Assembly (NCBI RefSeq): GCF_000364625.1
Contig: NZ_KB822600.1
Span: 209,774 to 273,773 of the forward strand
Direction of reading: 5' to 3'
From: Pseudomonas thermotolerans DSM 14292
GTDB lineage: Bacteria; Pseudomonadota; Gammaproteobacteria; Pseudomonadales; Pseudomonadaceae
Length of the DNA: 64,000 nucleotides
Position numbers and translations under genes: made by a program
Notes under the pieces: generated by a model
The model's input: only the letters and a program-made list of their open reading frames with translations
Database searches by the model: none
What the model was told of the DNA's origin: nothing
In this document: in pieces, positions 16,024 through 30,073 of the stretch
Layout of the letters: each line of letters begins with the position of its first letter
How positions within the stretch are numbered: position 1 is the stretch's first letter

Positions 16024-16867
16024 CGAGCACCTCCCTGTTCAACAGCACGATCTGCTGGTCCGCCGGGTTCCGGGTGGACGGGTCAGTGTCCAGCCCGAGA
16101 CGCTTGAGCGTGTAGTAGAGCAGGGCCTTGCGGACGGTGACCTTGCACTTGCCGTTGCGCATGCCGTAGTCCAGCGCGATGACCTTCTTTTGCGCATCTG
16201 ATAGCCCCGGGTGCGGGCCGATTTCCAGCGTGATGTGCGTGTGCCAGTCGGCATCCTGGCCGGGGTCCGCGTCACTGGGGCGGCTGTCCCGGATGCCGAG
16301 GATGCGCGCCAGCAGGAAGTCCTTGAAGCAGCCGTCGGTGAAGCAGTACGCCCGGGCATGCCAGCGGAAACCGTCGAAGGCAATGGCGTGCGGTGCGATC
16401 CAGCGCCAGCGCGGGGCGGGGTTGGAAAGAGACTGGTACTCGACCTCAAGCGCCTGCCCGGTACGGATCGCTTCGATGACGCGGCGCAGCGTGTGGGCAT
16501 CGATGCCGCGCACGGGGCTGGGAACTGTGTCGAAGTCCGGCAGCTGGCCGATCCAGGTTTCCTCCTGCGTGACGATGCCGTCGGAGATCGACCGCAGCTG
16601 GGACAGGTAGCTGGCCGGGTCCGGTTTCAGAAACAGGGGCTCGAAGCGGTCGCCCCGGACGTAGGTGCGGGCGCTCTTGTCGTAGAGCATGTTGCCCGGC
16701 GCCATGCCGAGGTAGCGGTTCAGGTCGGCGGAGGCCTGGTTGATCGAGATGCCGAAGGCGGCCATCAGGTCGCCGCGGTTGACATGGCCTTCCCAGAACA
16801 GCCGGAACTCAATGAATTCGAGCCGGCGTTCAATGCCCCACCGAACGCTGCCTTGCTTTGCCCCCAC
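16010..16867 (-). CDS. wHTH-WYL domain transcriptional regulator (BrxR/CapW-like)
   Basis: 285 residues. A winged-helix N-terminus (about 8-75: RRLEFIEFRLFWEGHVNRGD, then a recognition helix around ISINQASADLNRYL) is followed by a WYL domain (about 130-200, with EVEYQSL and WHARAYCF). A C-terminal WCX-like extension follows. Family members are ligand-responsive repressors found at the head of BREX, CBASS and other defence operons. The GTG start at 16867 is the only reasonable start I see in frame; its ribosome binding site is weak and the leader is short. It is first in the operon and overlaps the helicase gene. A palindrome over its -10 box suggests autoregulation. Confidence 0.85.
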
Positions 16868-16888
16868 CTTTGCCCCCAGTGACCCGCA

Positions 16889-16904
16889 TCGAAATTGTAT
16901 TCGA
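16889..16904 (-). promoter_or_regulatory. -10 box within an inverted repeat: likely operator of the defence operon
   Basis: On the minus strand TCGAA-TACAAT-TTCGA places a near-consensus -10 hexamer (TACAAT, 16899-16894) exactly in the spacer of a 5-bp inverted repeat. It lies about 30 bases before the GTG of the WYL gene. The -35 region is poor, as for a regulated promoter. A dimeric WYL repressor bound here would block RNA polymerase. The sequence is certain; the role is inference. Confidence 0.45.
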
Positions 16905-17495
16905 CCATTTTCTGGTTGGTTTTTAAAGGAGGAGGGGGCTGGCGGGGGCAGCGCCGCAAGGGGGAGGGCGGAGGTCCAGTCAGCAGGTTATGGTGTTTCT
17001 CTCGGCGTGCGGAGCTTGGTTTCGTTGTAACACCTTGATTTATAAGGACATGAACTCATTTTTGATAATCGAGCGGGAAAGAGCCGCGCGGTTCCGCCAC
17101 AAAACAAGAAGCCCGTATTGTTGCGGGCTTTTTGTTGTCTTCTGCGGCACTGCCTGGCAGCGCCAGACAGTGGTGTTTCGCACGGTAGCCCTGGGGTGTG
17201 CCCTGCATTCGCCTGAATGCTGTTGCGTGGGTGTCGATGCAATACGGCTCGGGGATACACCCTAGCCAGCACAGGTCGTTTCCATGCCACAGGATTGGGC
17301 TCCGAGCATCGCCCGGGCTGCCGAGGTGCCGGCTCGGGCGCAGCCACCCACCTGGGGGTGGGTGATCGCTTTTCGGGGGATGCGCTCAGCTCCACCGACG
17401 ACGATCGGGTCGCCAGACTGGCCAATGACACATGGGGCTTTCTTCCATATAGATGGCTGGCCGTACTGAACGGATTCTCCCGCAGGAACAGACCG
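16905..17495. other. Non-coding right flank of the accessory block
   Basis: About 590 bases with no convincing gene. It contains an AT-richer patch (17025-17100) including the near-palindrome CCTTGATTTATAAGG. An intrinsic terminator follows at 17109-17133. Further right is a perfect 8-bp inverted repeat CACCCACC-N4-GGTGGGTG near 17345-17364. The composition shift around 17000-17135 makes this the likely right end of the inserted block. I could not find a copy of the guaA 3' end here: the closest match, ATCGAGCGGGA near 17071, shares 10 of 11 bases with ATCGAGTGGGA of guaA and is too short to call an attachment site. Confidence 0.4.
17109..17133 (+). terminator. Intrinsic terminator in the right flank of the block
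   Basis: AAGCCCG and CGGGCTT form a 7-bp stem with an 8-base loop, followed by TTTGTTG. No gene ends just upstream on the plus strand, so it is probably the leftover terminator of a lost transcript or of an RNA I cannot identify. Confidence 0.6.
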
Positions 17496-18053
17496 ATGAA
17501 ACGACAGCTTCACGCCCTTGGTGGCACCTTGTTGGCAGCGCTTGTCAGCACCGCGCAGGCAGCGGATTTTTCCCTGAGCAGTCCCACCTTTCAGGCGGAC
17601 CAGCCCCTGCCCAATCTCCATGTCTTCAACGGCTTCGGTTGCAGCGGTGAAAACCGCTCGCCGGCCCTGGAGTGGCAGAACCCGCCCGAGGGCACCAAGA
17701 GCTTCGCGGTGACTCTGTACGACCCGGATGCGCCCACCGGTTCGGGCTGGTGGCACTGGGTGGTCTACAACATTCCCGGGGATGTGCAGGGCCTGCCAGA
17801 AGGTGCCGGCAGTGCCGATGGTCAGGGCTTGCCGGCGGGCGCCGTGCAGGGGCGCACCGACTTCGGGGGGCCGGGCTTTGGTGGCGCTTGTCCGCCGGTG
17901 GGGGCGCCGGCCCACCGCTACATCATGACCGTGCATGCGCTGAAACTGGAGCAGCTTCCCGTTCCGGCCGATGCCTCCCCCGCCATGATCGGCTACATGA
18001 TCCACATGAACCGGCTGGGTTCGGCCACGCTTCAGGCGAGTTACAGCCGCTGA
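17496..18053 (+). CDS. Exported PEBP family protein (YbhB/YbcL type)
   Basis: 185 residues from the ATG at 17496, with AGGA upstream. A Sec signal peptide (about residues 1-22, cleavage near AQA-AD) directs it to the periplasm. The mature part is a phosphatidylethanolamine-binding-protein fold with the CR1 motif LYDPDAPTGSGWWHW and the second conserved stretch GPCPP-like GGACPPVGAPAHRY. Bacterial members bind small anionic ligands; the natural ligand is unknown. It is the first chromosomal gene right of the accessory block and is followed by a bidirectional terminator. Confidence 0.88.
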   Translation: MKRQLHALGGTLLAALVSTAQAADFSLSSPTFQADQPLPNLHVFNGFGCSGENRSPALEWQNPPEGTKSFAVTLYDPDAPTGSGWWHWVVYNIPGDVQGLPEGAGSADGQGLPAGAVQGRTDFGGPGFGGACPPVGAPAHRYIMTVHALKLEQLPVPADASPAMIGYMIHMNRLGSATLQASYSR

Positions 18054-18073
18054 TCCAGAGGTGACCTGCCCTG

Positions 18074-18103
18074 AAAAAAGCCCGCAGCATGGCGGGCTTT
18101 TTC
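18074..18103. terminator. Bidirectional intrinsic terminator between PEBP gene and trhP
   Basis: AAAAAGCCCGC (18075-18085) pairs with GCGGGCTTTTT (18092-18102). The A-run on one side and T-run on the other let it work for both converging genes. Confidence 0.85.
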
Positions 18104-18141
18104 GTTGTGGCGCGCTGGGCCGGCCCAGGGACGTGATTCGC

Positions 18142-19542
18142 TCAGCCGGTCTTGGGCAGATGGCGCATCAGCATGGCGAAGCTGGCTTCGTCGCCCAGCT
18201 GCACCTGTTCCGGCAGTGGAATGCGCACTACGTGGCCGGAGCCCGGGGCAGCGGCCACGGCAATGCCGTCGCGGTTCTCGATGGCGTCCACGGCGAAGGA
18301 GATGTTGCCCCTGGGAGTGATCAGCTCCAGGGTGTCGCCGCGCTCGAAGCGGTTCTTCACCTCGATCTCCGCCCAGCCGCGGGCGCTGTCCACCGTCAGC
18401 ACCTCGCCGACGAACTGCTGGTTGAGGTTGGTGGAGGTGCCCTGTTCGTAGTTCTGGTACTCCTGGGGCGTGTGGCGGCGATAGAAGCCCTCGGTGTAGC
18501 CGCGGTTGGCCAGGTGCTCCAGCTGGGCCATCAGTTCCTTCTCGTCGAAGGGCTCGCCGGCGGCGGCCAGGTCGATGGCCCGGCGGTAGACCTGGGCGGT
18601 GCGCGCCACGTAGTAGTGGGACTTGGTGCGGCCCTCGATCTTCAGCGAGTGCATGCCCATGGCCACCAGGCGCGGTACGTGCTGCACGGCGCGCAGGTCC
18701 TTGGAGTTCATGATGTAGGTGCCGTGCTCGTCCTCGAAGGCGGGCATCAGTTCGCCGGGGCGGTTCTGCTCCTCCAGGAGGAACACCGGGGTGTCGTCGC
18801 GCTGGCTGTCGTCCAGGCTGCCCTGGATATTGGGCAGGCGGTCCGGGGTGTAGGTCTGTACTGCACTCAAGGCCGGGTTGAGCGGTACCAGGTCGCCGGT
18901 CTCGGTTTCCCGCGCCGGGTGGGCGTTGTACTTCCAGCGGCAGGCGTTGGTGCAGGCCCCCTGGTTGGGGTCGCGGTGGTTCATGTAGCCGGACAGCAGG
19001 CAGCGCCCGGAGTAGGCGATGCACAGGGCGCCGTGGACGAACACCTCCAGTTCCATGTCCGGGCATTCCTCGCGGATTTCCGCCATCTCGTCCAGAGACA
19101 GTTCCCGGGAGAGGATCACCCGGCTGATCCCCTGGCGGCCCCAGAAGCGCACGGTGGCGTAGTTGACGGCGTTGGCCTGCACCGAGAGGTGGATGGGCAT
19201 TTCCGGCCATCTTTCCCGAACCAGCATGATCAGGCCGGGATCGGACATGATCAGCGCGTCCGGCTGCATGTCGATCACCGCTTCCATGTCGCGCAGGTAG
19301 GTGCGCACCTTGTTGTTGTGCGGCGAGATATTGCTGGCCAGATAGAACTTCTTGCCCAGCCGGTGCGCCTCGGCGATGGCCTCGGCCATCACGTCCAGAT
19401 GGTTGAACTCGTTGTTGCGCACCCGCAGGCTGTAGCGCGGCTGGCCGGCGTAGACGGCATCGGCACCATAGGCGAAGGCGAAGCGCATGCTTTTCGCCGT
19501 CCCGGCGGGGGACAGCAATTCGGGTTTGAAAGTGACAGGCAT
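18142..19542 (-). CDS. trhP: tRNA 5-hydroxyuridine synthesis protein, peptidase U32 family
   Basis: 466 residues, formerly annotated as YegQ. In E. coli, TrhP supports prephenate-dependent hydroxylation of U34 in tRNAs, a step towards cmo5U. The U32 signature is clear: ELLSPAG near the N-terminus, and EVFVHGALCIAYSGRC followed by GACTNACRW (about residues 170-205). These Cys residues probably bind a metal cluster. No protease activity is implied. The ATG at 19542 gives the standard length; a longer overlapping frame on the same strand is out of register and non-coding. Confidence 0.9.
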   Translation of the reverse strand: MPVTFKPELLSPAGTAKSMRFAFAYGADAVYAGQPRYSLRVRNNEFNHLDVMAEAIAEAHRLGKKFYLASNISPHNNKVRTYLRDMEAVIDMQPDALIMSDPGLIMLVRERWPEMPIHLSVQANAVNYATVRFWGRQGISRVILSRELSLDEMAEIREECPDMELEVFVHGALCIAYSGRCLLSGYMNHRDPNQGACTNACRWKYNAHPARETETGDLVPLNPALSAVQTYTPDRLPNIQGSLDDSQRDDTPVFLLEEQNRPGELMPAFEDEHGTYIMNSKDLRAVQHVPRLVAMGMHSLKIEGRTKSHYYVARTAQVYRRAIDLAAAGEPFDEKELMAQLEHLANRGYTEGFYRRHTPQEYQNYEQGTSTNLNQQFVGEVLTVDSARGWAEIEVKNRFERGDTLELITPRGNISFAVDAIENRDGIAVAAAPGSGHVVRIPLPEQVQLGDEASFAMLMRHLPKTG

Positions 19543-19799
19543 CCTGAACTCCCGCTTGCAGGGCGAGGTTGTGGTGAAGGGGCGGCATTCTACATCGTCG
19601 GATGCGGTTCGGCAGCGCGGCTCCCCATTGCACTCTGGTTAGGGGACAGCGCTGTCGCCGGGAATGGATCCCCACTAGTGCTGCGGCGATCTGTCGGCTC
19701 GCATCTGTTCGGGTTAGGTGAGAAAATCTCTCATCTATGCCGGTCGCCAGATGATATGGCTGAGCCGGCAGCTCATCTTTCAGCCTGGGAACTGCAGCG

Positions 19800-21170
19800 A
19801 TGGCATTCACCCGAAGACAAGTGCTCGGCGGCCTGGTTGGCCTTGGTGTGGTCGGTCTTGGCGCCGGCGGTGTGCGCTACTGGCTGGGCCGTCCGGAGCG
19901 GGCCGTGACTCACGACTACGAGCTGATCGCCGCGCCTGTGGATCTGGAGTTGGTGCCCGGGCATGTGACTCCGGCCTGGGGCTACGGCGGGCAGGCGCCG
20001 GGGGTGGAGCTGCGCTGCCGTCAGGGCGACTGGCTGCGGGTGCGTTTCATCAACAAGCTGGACGAGCCCACCACCATCCACTGGCACGGCATCCGCCTGC
20101 CGTTGGAGATGGACGGGGTGCCCTACGTGTCGCAGCTGCCGGTGCAGCCCGGCGAATACTTCGATTACGTGTTCAAGACCGAGGATGCCGGCAACTTCTG
20201 GTATCACCCCCACGAGTCCAGCGCCAGCCAGCTGGGCCGCGGCTTGGTCGGCCCGCTGGTGGTGGAGGAGCGCGAGCCCAGCGGTTTCCGCCACGAGCTG
20301 TCGCTGAGCCTGAAGACCTGGCACGTGGACGAGCAGGGCGCCTTCACCCCCTTCATGGTGCCCCGCGAGGCGGCCCGGGAGGGCACCCGCGGGCGGCTGA
20401 CCACGGTCAACGCCAGGCCCAATCCGACCCTGGAGCTGCCCGCCGGCCAGGTGGTGAGGCTGCGTCTGTTCAATCTGGACAACACCGTCACCTACCGCCT
20501 CAACCTGCCCGGCGCCGAGGCCCGTCTCTATGCCCTGGACGGCCATCCCATCGAGCCACGGCCGCTGGGCAAGGAATACTGGCTGGGCCCGGGGATGCGC
20601 ATCGACCTGGCGGTTCGGGTGCCCGAGGCGGGGCGCGAGCTGCCCCTGCGCAACGGTCCGCTGCGCCTGGCAACCCTGAAGAGCGTGGCCACCGCCGAGG
20701 CACCTGGAGACTGGCCGGCACCTCTGCCGGCCAACCCGGTGGCCGAGCCGGATCTGTCCATCGCCGAGACCCTGAGCTTCCGTTTCGAGTGGGCGGCGAC
20801 CCTGGTGGACAACCTGGCCCAGGGCGGCAGCTACAAGTACTGGCAGATCAACGGCCAGGCCTGGGACATCAACGACATCAGCTGCGCCGAGCGGCCGATC
20901 GCCACCCTGAAAAAGGGCGGCCACTACATCTTCGAGCTGCGCAACCTGGCCCAGTACCAGCACCCCATCCATCTGCACGGCATGGTCTTCAAGGTGCTCA
21001 GCTCGGACCGCCGGGAGATCATTCCGTACTTCACCGACACCTACCTGCTGGGCAAGAACGAGACCGCGCGGGTCGCCCTGGTGGCCGACAACCCGGGGGT
21101 GTGGATGTTCCACTGCCACGTCATCGACCATATGGAAACCGGCCTGATGGCGGCTATCGAGGTGGCCTAG
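19800..21170 (+). CDS. Multicopper oxidase, Tat-exported (PA3768-like)
   Basis: 456 residues. The N-terminus TRRQVLGG followed by a hydrophobic Gly/Val/Leu stretch is a twin-arginine signal, fitting export of a copper-loaded enzyme. All four copper motifs are present: HWHGIRLP and WYHPHESS in the first cupredoxin domain; HPIHLHG and the HCHVIDHMETGLM type-1/type-3 motif at the C-terminus. It should oxidise phenols or metal ions such as Cu(I) using oxygen. The substrate cannot be told; there is no Met-rich CueO insert. In P. aeruginosa a homologue also sits between guaA and tadA, so it marks the ancestral guaA neighbourhood now split by the insertion. Confidence 0.9.
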   Translation: MAFTRRQVLGGLVGLGVVGLGAGGVRYWLGRPERAVTHDYELIAAPVDLELVPGHVTPAWGYGGQAPGVELRCRQGDWLRVRFINKLDEPTTIHWHGIRLPLEMDGVPYVSQLPVQPGEYFDYVFKTEDAGNFWYHPHESSASQLGRGLVGPLVVEEREPSGFRHELSLSLKTWHVDEQGAFTPFMVPREAAREGTRGRLTTVNARPNPTLELPAGQVVRLRLFNLDNTVTYRLNLPGAEARLYALDGHPIEPRPLGKEYWLGPGMRIDLAVRVPEAGRELPLRNGPLRLATLKSVATAEAPGDWPAPLPANPVAEPDLSIAETLSFRFEWAATLVDNLAQGGSYKYWQINGQAWDINDISCAERPIATLKKGGHYIFELRNLAQYQHPIHLHGMVFKVLSSDRREIIPYFTDTYLLGKNETARVALVADNPGVWMFHCHVIDHMETGLMAAIEVA

Positions 21171-21234
21171 CAGACGCCGCTGCGGTAGGGTTTACGCCCC
21201 TTTCGCAGTCGCAGTTTCCAGCCACGGGCAGGCC

Positions 21235-21717
21235 ATGAGCAGAATCCGGATCATCGACCGCAGCCAGGACGAGCACTTCATGCGCGAGGCGCTGGCCCTG
21301 GCCCACGAGGGCGCCGCGCTCGGGGAGGTGCCGGTGGGCGCGGTGCTGGTGCAGGACGGCCGGGTGGTCGGCCGCGGCTTCAACTGCCCGATCTCGCGCC
21401 GCGACCCCAGCGCCCATGCCGAGATGGTGGCGATCCGCGCCGCCGCCGCGGCTCTGGACAACTACCGGCTGCCCGGCACCACCCTGTACGTGACCCTGGA
21501 GCCCTGCAGCATGTGCGCCGGACTGATCGTCCACGCGCGCATCCAGCGGGTGGTCTACGGCACCACCGAGCCCAAGGCCGGGGTGGCGGTCAGCCGCGGG
21601 CAGTTCTTCGCCCAGGAGTTCCTCAACCACCGGGTGCTGGTGGAGGGCGGGGTGCTGGCGGAGGAGTGCGGGGCCGTGCTGAGCGCCTTCTTCAAGGCGC
21701 GGCGCAGCAAGGCATAG
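21235..21717 (+). CDS. tadA: tRNA-specific adenosine deaminase
   Basis: 160 residues. Deaminates A34 of tRNA-Arg(ACG) to inosine. Zinc-site motifs are intact: HAEMVAIRAA (H61, catalytic E63) and PCSMCAG (C91, C94). The ATG at 21235 follows GGCAGGCC. The gene converges with mltF 10 bases away; I see no strong terminator between them. Confidence 0.95.
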   Translation: MSRIRIIDRSQDEHFMREALALAHEGAALGEVPVGAVLVQDGRVVGRGFNCPISRRDPSAHAEMVAIRAAAAALDNYRLPGTTLYVTLEPCSMCAGLIVHARIQRVVYGTTEPKAGVAVSRGQFFAQEFLNHRVLVEGGVLAEECGAVLSAFFKARRSKA

Positions 21718-21726
21718 CGCGGGGAG

Positions 21727-27236
<5,510 letters not shown>

Positions 27237-27261
27237 CAGCGGCTGCGCAGCATCCCATGAC

Positions 27262-27313
27262 TCTCTTCCCCTGGGAGAGGGTGCCTGCAGGGCGGGAGAG
27301 GGCAGCCCTCTCC
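27262..27313. repeat. Tandem palindromes of the CCCTCTCC/GGAGAGGG type
   Basis: Two hairpins lie just after purL: CTCTTCCC-CT-GGGAGAG (27263-27279) and the perfect 8-bp GGAGAGGG-CAG-CCCTCTCC (27295-27313). The shared core and tandem arrangement look like an intergenic REP-type element of pseudomonads. Neither has a T-run. I see no other copy in the window. Confidence 0.45.
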
Positions 27314-27359
27314 TGACCTGCGGCCCGGGTTTCGTTCCCTGACTGCCAAGGGCGTCCCC

Positions 27360-27632
27360 ATGCCCGAGTCCCAGCCCTCGCCGATCCTCCCCGAAGTCCG
27401 CCTGGTCCGCCCCGGCGAGCACCTCCTGCTGTGCGGCTGCGGCCGCTGCCCGCAGCGTCCCGAGGCGGCCCCCGACTGCCCGAACCTGAAACGCCTGGTC
27501 ATCCGCCGCGAACAGCGTCTGCTGCTCTGCCGCTGCGGCCGCTCGGCGGACCTGCCCCACTGCGACGGCAGCCACGCGCCGCCGGCGCCCGGCTGGCGGG
27601 CGAAATGGCGGCGTTTCTGGAAGGACGGCTGA
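27360..27632 (+). CDS. CDGSH iron-sulfur domain protein
   Basis: 90 residues. The C-terminal half has a complete CDGSH motif (CRCGRSADLPHCDGSH), which binds a [2Fe-2S] cluster through three Cys and one His. The N-terminal half has a degenerate copy (CGCGRCPQRP, then PDCPN) that keeps Cys residues but lacks the DGSH tail. This is a tandem CDGSH arrangement with only one canonical site. The function of bacterial members is poorly known; roles in redox or cluster transfer are proposed. The very basic end (RAKWRRFWKDG) may contact membrane or nucleic acid. It lies downstream of purL after a palindromic repeat. Confidence 0.8.
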   Translation: MPESQPSPILPEVRLVRPGEHLLLCGCGRCPQRPEAAPDCPNLKRLVIRREQRLLLCRCGRSADLPHCDGSHAPPAPGWRAKWRRFWKDG

Positions 27633-27789
27633 AGCGGCTTTCTTATTTCCAACTGCTCTATTGATGCGGCAAACCGGCACGGGCTTTTTCAGTCCAATGG
27701 CCGATCCTTGCAGCATTTGGCGTCGGTTGGAGGCATAATGCCACCATTTGCCGGTGCCTCACCTTCGATCCCCTCTTGCGGAGAACCTG

Positions 27790-28107
27790 ATGTACAAGCT
27801 GTGTTTCTACGTGCCAGACAGCCATCTGGAAGCGGTAAAAAGCGCGATCTTTGCGGCGGGTGGCGGGCGTATCGGCAACTACGACAGCTGCTGCTGGCAG
27901 GTGCTGGGCCAGGGACAGTTCCGTCCGCTGTCCGGCAGTCGGCCGTTCCTCGGCGAGACCGGCGTGGTGGAGCGGGTGGAGGAGTGGAAGGTGGAGATGG
28001 TGGTGGCCGACGAACTGATCCACGCGGCGGTCAAGGCCCTGAAGCAGGCTCATCCCTACGAGACGCCGGCTTTCGAGGTCTGGCGGCTGTCCGACCTGCT
28101 GTTCTAG
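27790..28107 (+). CDS. YqfO/NIF3-like small protein
   Basis: 105 residues from the ATG at 27790 (YKLCFYVPDSHLEAVKSAIF). It corresponds to the inserted PII-like domain of long NIF3/YqfO proteins, present here as a stand-alone protein. HPYETPAFEVW at the end is the family signature. The fold is related to CutA1/PII, so it may bind a small molecule or metal. No function is established for the stand-alone form. It converges with the L,D-transpeptidase gene. Confidence 0.8.
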   Translation: MYKLCFYVPDSHLEAVKSAIFAAGGGRIGNYDSCCWQVLGQGQFRPLSGSRPFLGETGVVERVEEWKVEMVVADELIHAAVKALKQAHPYETPAFEVWRLSDLLF

Positions 28108-28152
28108 GCCGCTCCGCTGCCGGCGCCCCAGGTGAGGGCGCCGTAGTCCGGC

Positions 28153-28656
28153 TCAGGGGCGGATCTCGATCAGGGTGCCGTCCTTGACCAGATCCCAGAC
28201 CTCGCGCATGTCGGCGTTGGTCATGGCGATGCAGCCCTCGGTCCAGTCCAGGCTGTTGAAGTACCACTCCGGGTATTCGTCGTCGATGGGCGTGCCGTGG
28301 ATCATGATCATCCCGCCCGGGTTGACGCCGGCCTCGCGAGCGCGGTGCTGGTCGCGGATGTTCGGGTAGGAGATGTGCATGGCGAGGTTGTACTTGTCGC
28401 TGGTCTTGCGCCAGTCGATCCAGTAGAAGCCCTCGGGGGTGCGCTTGTCGCCTTCCTGCAGCTTGGGGCCCACCGGGCGCTTGCCGAGGGAGATGCGGTA
28501 GCTCTTCAGGATGTTGCCACGGCTCATCAGGTGTAGCTTGCGCTCGGACTTGATCACCAGCACCTTGTCGACGCGGACTCCGTCCAGGGTCGGGGTGGCG
28601 TTGGCATGGCTCCAGGCGGCGAAAGACAGGCAAAGTACGGCTAGCAACCAACGCAT
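28153..28656 (-). CDS. L,D-transpeptidase (YkuD) family protein, exported
   Basis: 167 residues from the ATG at 28656, with a Sec signal peptide (cleavage near SHA-NA). The YkuD domain has the catalytic signature MIHGTPIDDEY followed by TEGCIAMTN, containing the nucleophilic Cys and conserved His. Such enzymes link peptidoglycan stem peptides through meso-DAP or attach lipoproteins to them. The periplasmic location follows from the signal peptide. It is followed on the right by a Nudix gene on the same strand. Confidence 0.88.
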   Translation of the reverse strand: MRWLLAVLCLSFAAWSHANATPTLDGVRVDKVLVIKSERKLHLMSRGNILKSYRISLGKRPVGPKLQEGDKRTPEGFYWIDWRKTSDKYNLAMHISYPNIRDQHRAREAGVNPGGMIMIHGTPIDDEYPEWYFNSLDWTEGCIAMTNADMREVWDLVKDGTLIEIRP

Positions 28657-28697
28657 CGCAAAGAAATCCCCAAATCCTCGGTGAACGGAATGTCGTG

Positions 28698-29261
28698 TCA
28701 GGTGTAGTGCTGTTCGTTGATGTGCGTGCGCAGGGCCTCGAGGGCTTCGTTGCGCACGGGGTAGTTCTGCGCTACCCGGTCGGCGAAGTAGCATTCTAAG
28801 GTGCGGCCGACGGTGGGGAAAGCCAGCTCCGACCAGGGAATCTCGTTTTCACGGAACAGCCTCACCTCCAGGCTCTCCTCGCCGGCGGCGAAGTCGAGGT
28901 CGAGCAGGCGGGCGCGGAAGAACACGTAGACCTGGCTGATGTGCGGCAGGTCGAAGAGGGTGTAGAGGTCCAGATCGGTGACCCGCGCCCGGGCTTCCTC
29001 GAGGGTCTCGCGCATGGCCGCTTCGAGCATGGTTTCGCTGTTCTCCATGAAGCCGGCCGGCAGCGTCCAGTAGCCGCGTCGCGGCTCGATGGCGCGGCGG
29101 CAGAGAAGCACCTGGTCCTCCCACACCGGCAGGCAGCCGGCGACGATGCGCGGGTTCTGGTAGTGCACGGTCTGGCAGCGGAGGCAGACGTAGCGCAGGC
29201 GGTTGTCGCCAGGCGGGATGTTCCGGGTCAGTGTCCCGCCGCACTGGCTGCAGAATTTCAT
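28698..29261 (-). CDS. Zinc-ribbon Nudix hydrolase (NudC/NADH-pyrophosphatase-like)
   Basis: 187 residues. Two CxxC pairs (FCSQCGG and YVCLRCQT) make an N-terminal zinc ribbon. The Nudix box GFMENSETMLEAAMRETLEEA matches GX5EX7REUXEEXGU except at the last Gly. The preceding RRGYWTLPAGF is typical of the NUDIX fold. It lacks the full N-terminal domain of NudC, so it is a short relative. The likely substrate is a dinucleotide or nucleoside-diphosphate derivative. It diverges from the CoA-type Nudix gene. Confidence 0.85.
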   Translation of the reverse strand: MKFCSQCGGTLTRNIPPGDNRLRYVCLRCQTVHYQNPRIVAGCLPVWEDQVLLCRRAIEPRRGYWTLPAGFMENSETMLEAAMRETLEEARARVTDLDLYTLFDLPHISQVYVFFRARLLDLDFAAGEESLEVRLFRENEIPWSELAFPTVGRTLECYFADRVAQNYPVRNEALEALRTHINEQHYT

Positions 29262-29418
29262 GGGCTTTCCCCTATCGTTATTGCCTCATCTTGGCTTGCC
29301 CCTCGACGCCCCGCAAGCCGCCCGGAGCAGGGCGGCGGTCGGCGATCAGGCCGCACGGGGCTTGGGCGGCAGGCGTCTTTCTGCCATGATGCCGTGCGGA
29401 ATAAATGAGAGAATCTGC

Positions 29419-30024
29419 ATGCTCGATGAGCTGGTCCAACGCGTGCGCAACCACCGCCCCCGGACCCTGGAGTGCGACCGGGGCTTCCCGGAGGCGGCGG
29501 TGCTGGTGCCCGTCACTCGCAGTCCCGAACCGGAGCTGGTGCTGACCCTGCGCGCCAGCGGACTGTCGACCCATGGCGGCGAGGTGGCCTTCCCCGGCGG
29601 ACGGCGCGATCCGGACGACCGCGACCTGGTGCACACCGCCCTGCGCGAGGCCCAGGAGGAGGTCGGCCTACCGCCCGGACTGGTCGAGGTGATCGGCCCG
29701 CTGAGCCAGCTGGTGTCGCGCTACGGCATCAAGGTGACGCCGATCGTCGGTCTGGTCCCGGACTTCGTCGAGTACCAGCCCAATGACGGCGAGATCGCCG
29801 CGGTATTCTCGGTCCCCCTGGAGTTCTTCCGCCAGGATCCGCGCGAGGTCACCCACCGCATCGACTACCAGGGGCAGAGCTGGTACGTGCCCAGCTATCG
29901 CTACGGCGACTACCGCATCTGGGGGCTGACCGCGATCATCGTGGTCGAGCTGGTCAACCTTCTGTTCGACGACGCCGACATCCGCCTGCACGAGCCGCCG
30001 CCTTCCTTCATAAAGCTGAGCTGA
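29419..30024 (+). CDS. Nudix hydrolase, CoA pyrophosphatase type
   Basis: 201 residues from the ATG at 29419, the second M in a longer open frame. The CoA-Nudix signature ([18 protein letters not shown]) precedes the Nudix catalytic core [13 protein letters not shown]. Homologues (NudL/YeaB) split CoA and its derivatives into 3',5'-ADP and 4'-phosphopantetheine. It starts a plus-strand run continuing with the gamma carbonic anhydrase gene 49 bases later. Confidence 0.85.
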   Translation: MLDELVQRVRNHRPRTLECDRGFPEAAVLVPVTRSPEPELVLTLRASGLSTHGGEVAFPGGRRDPDDRDLVHTALREAQEEVGLPPGLVEVIGPLSQLVSRYGIKVTPIVGLVPDFVEYQPNDGEIAAVFSVPLEFFRQDPREVTHRIDYQGQSWYVPSYRYGDYRIWGLTAIIVVELVNLLFDDADIRLHEPPPSFIKLS

Positions 30025-30073
30025 CCCGCACCGGCTCCGCGCCTGTATAACAAGACCTGAAGAGGACATCCCG

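Noticed and set aside
17060..17085. Possible attR copy of the guaA 3' end (ATCGAGCGGGA)
   Set aside because: Only 10 of 11 bases match and the flanks do not; island repeats at guaA are normally longer.
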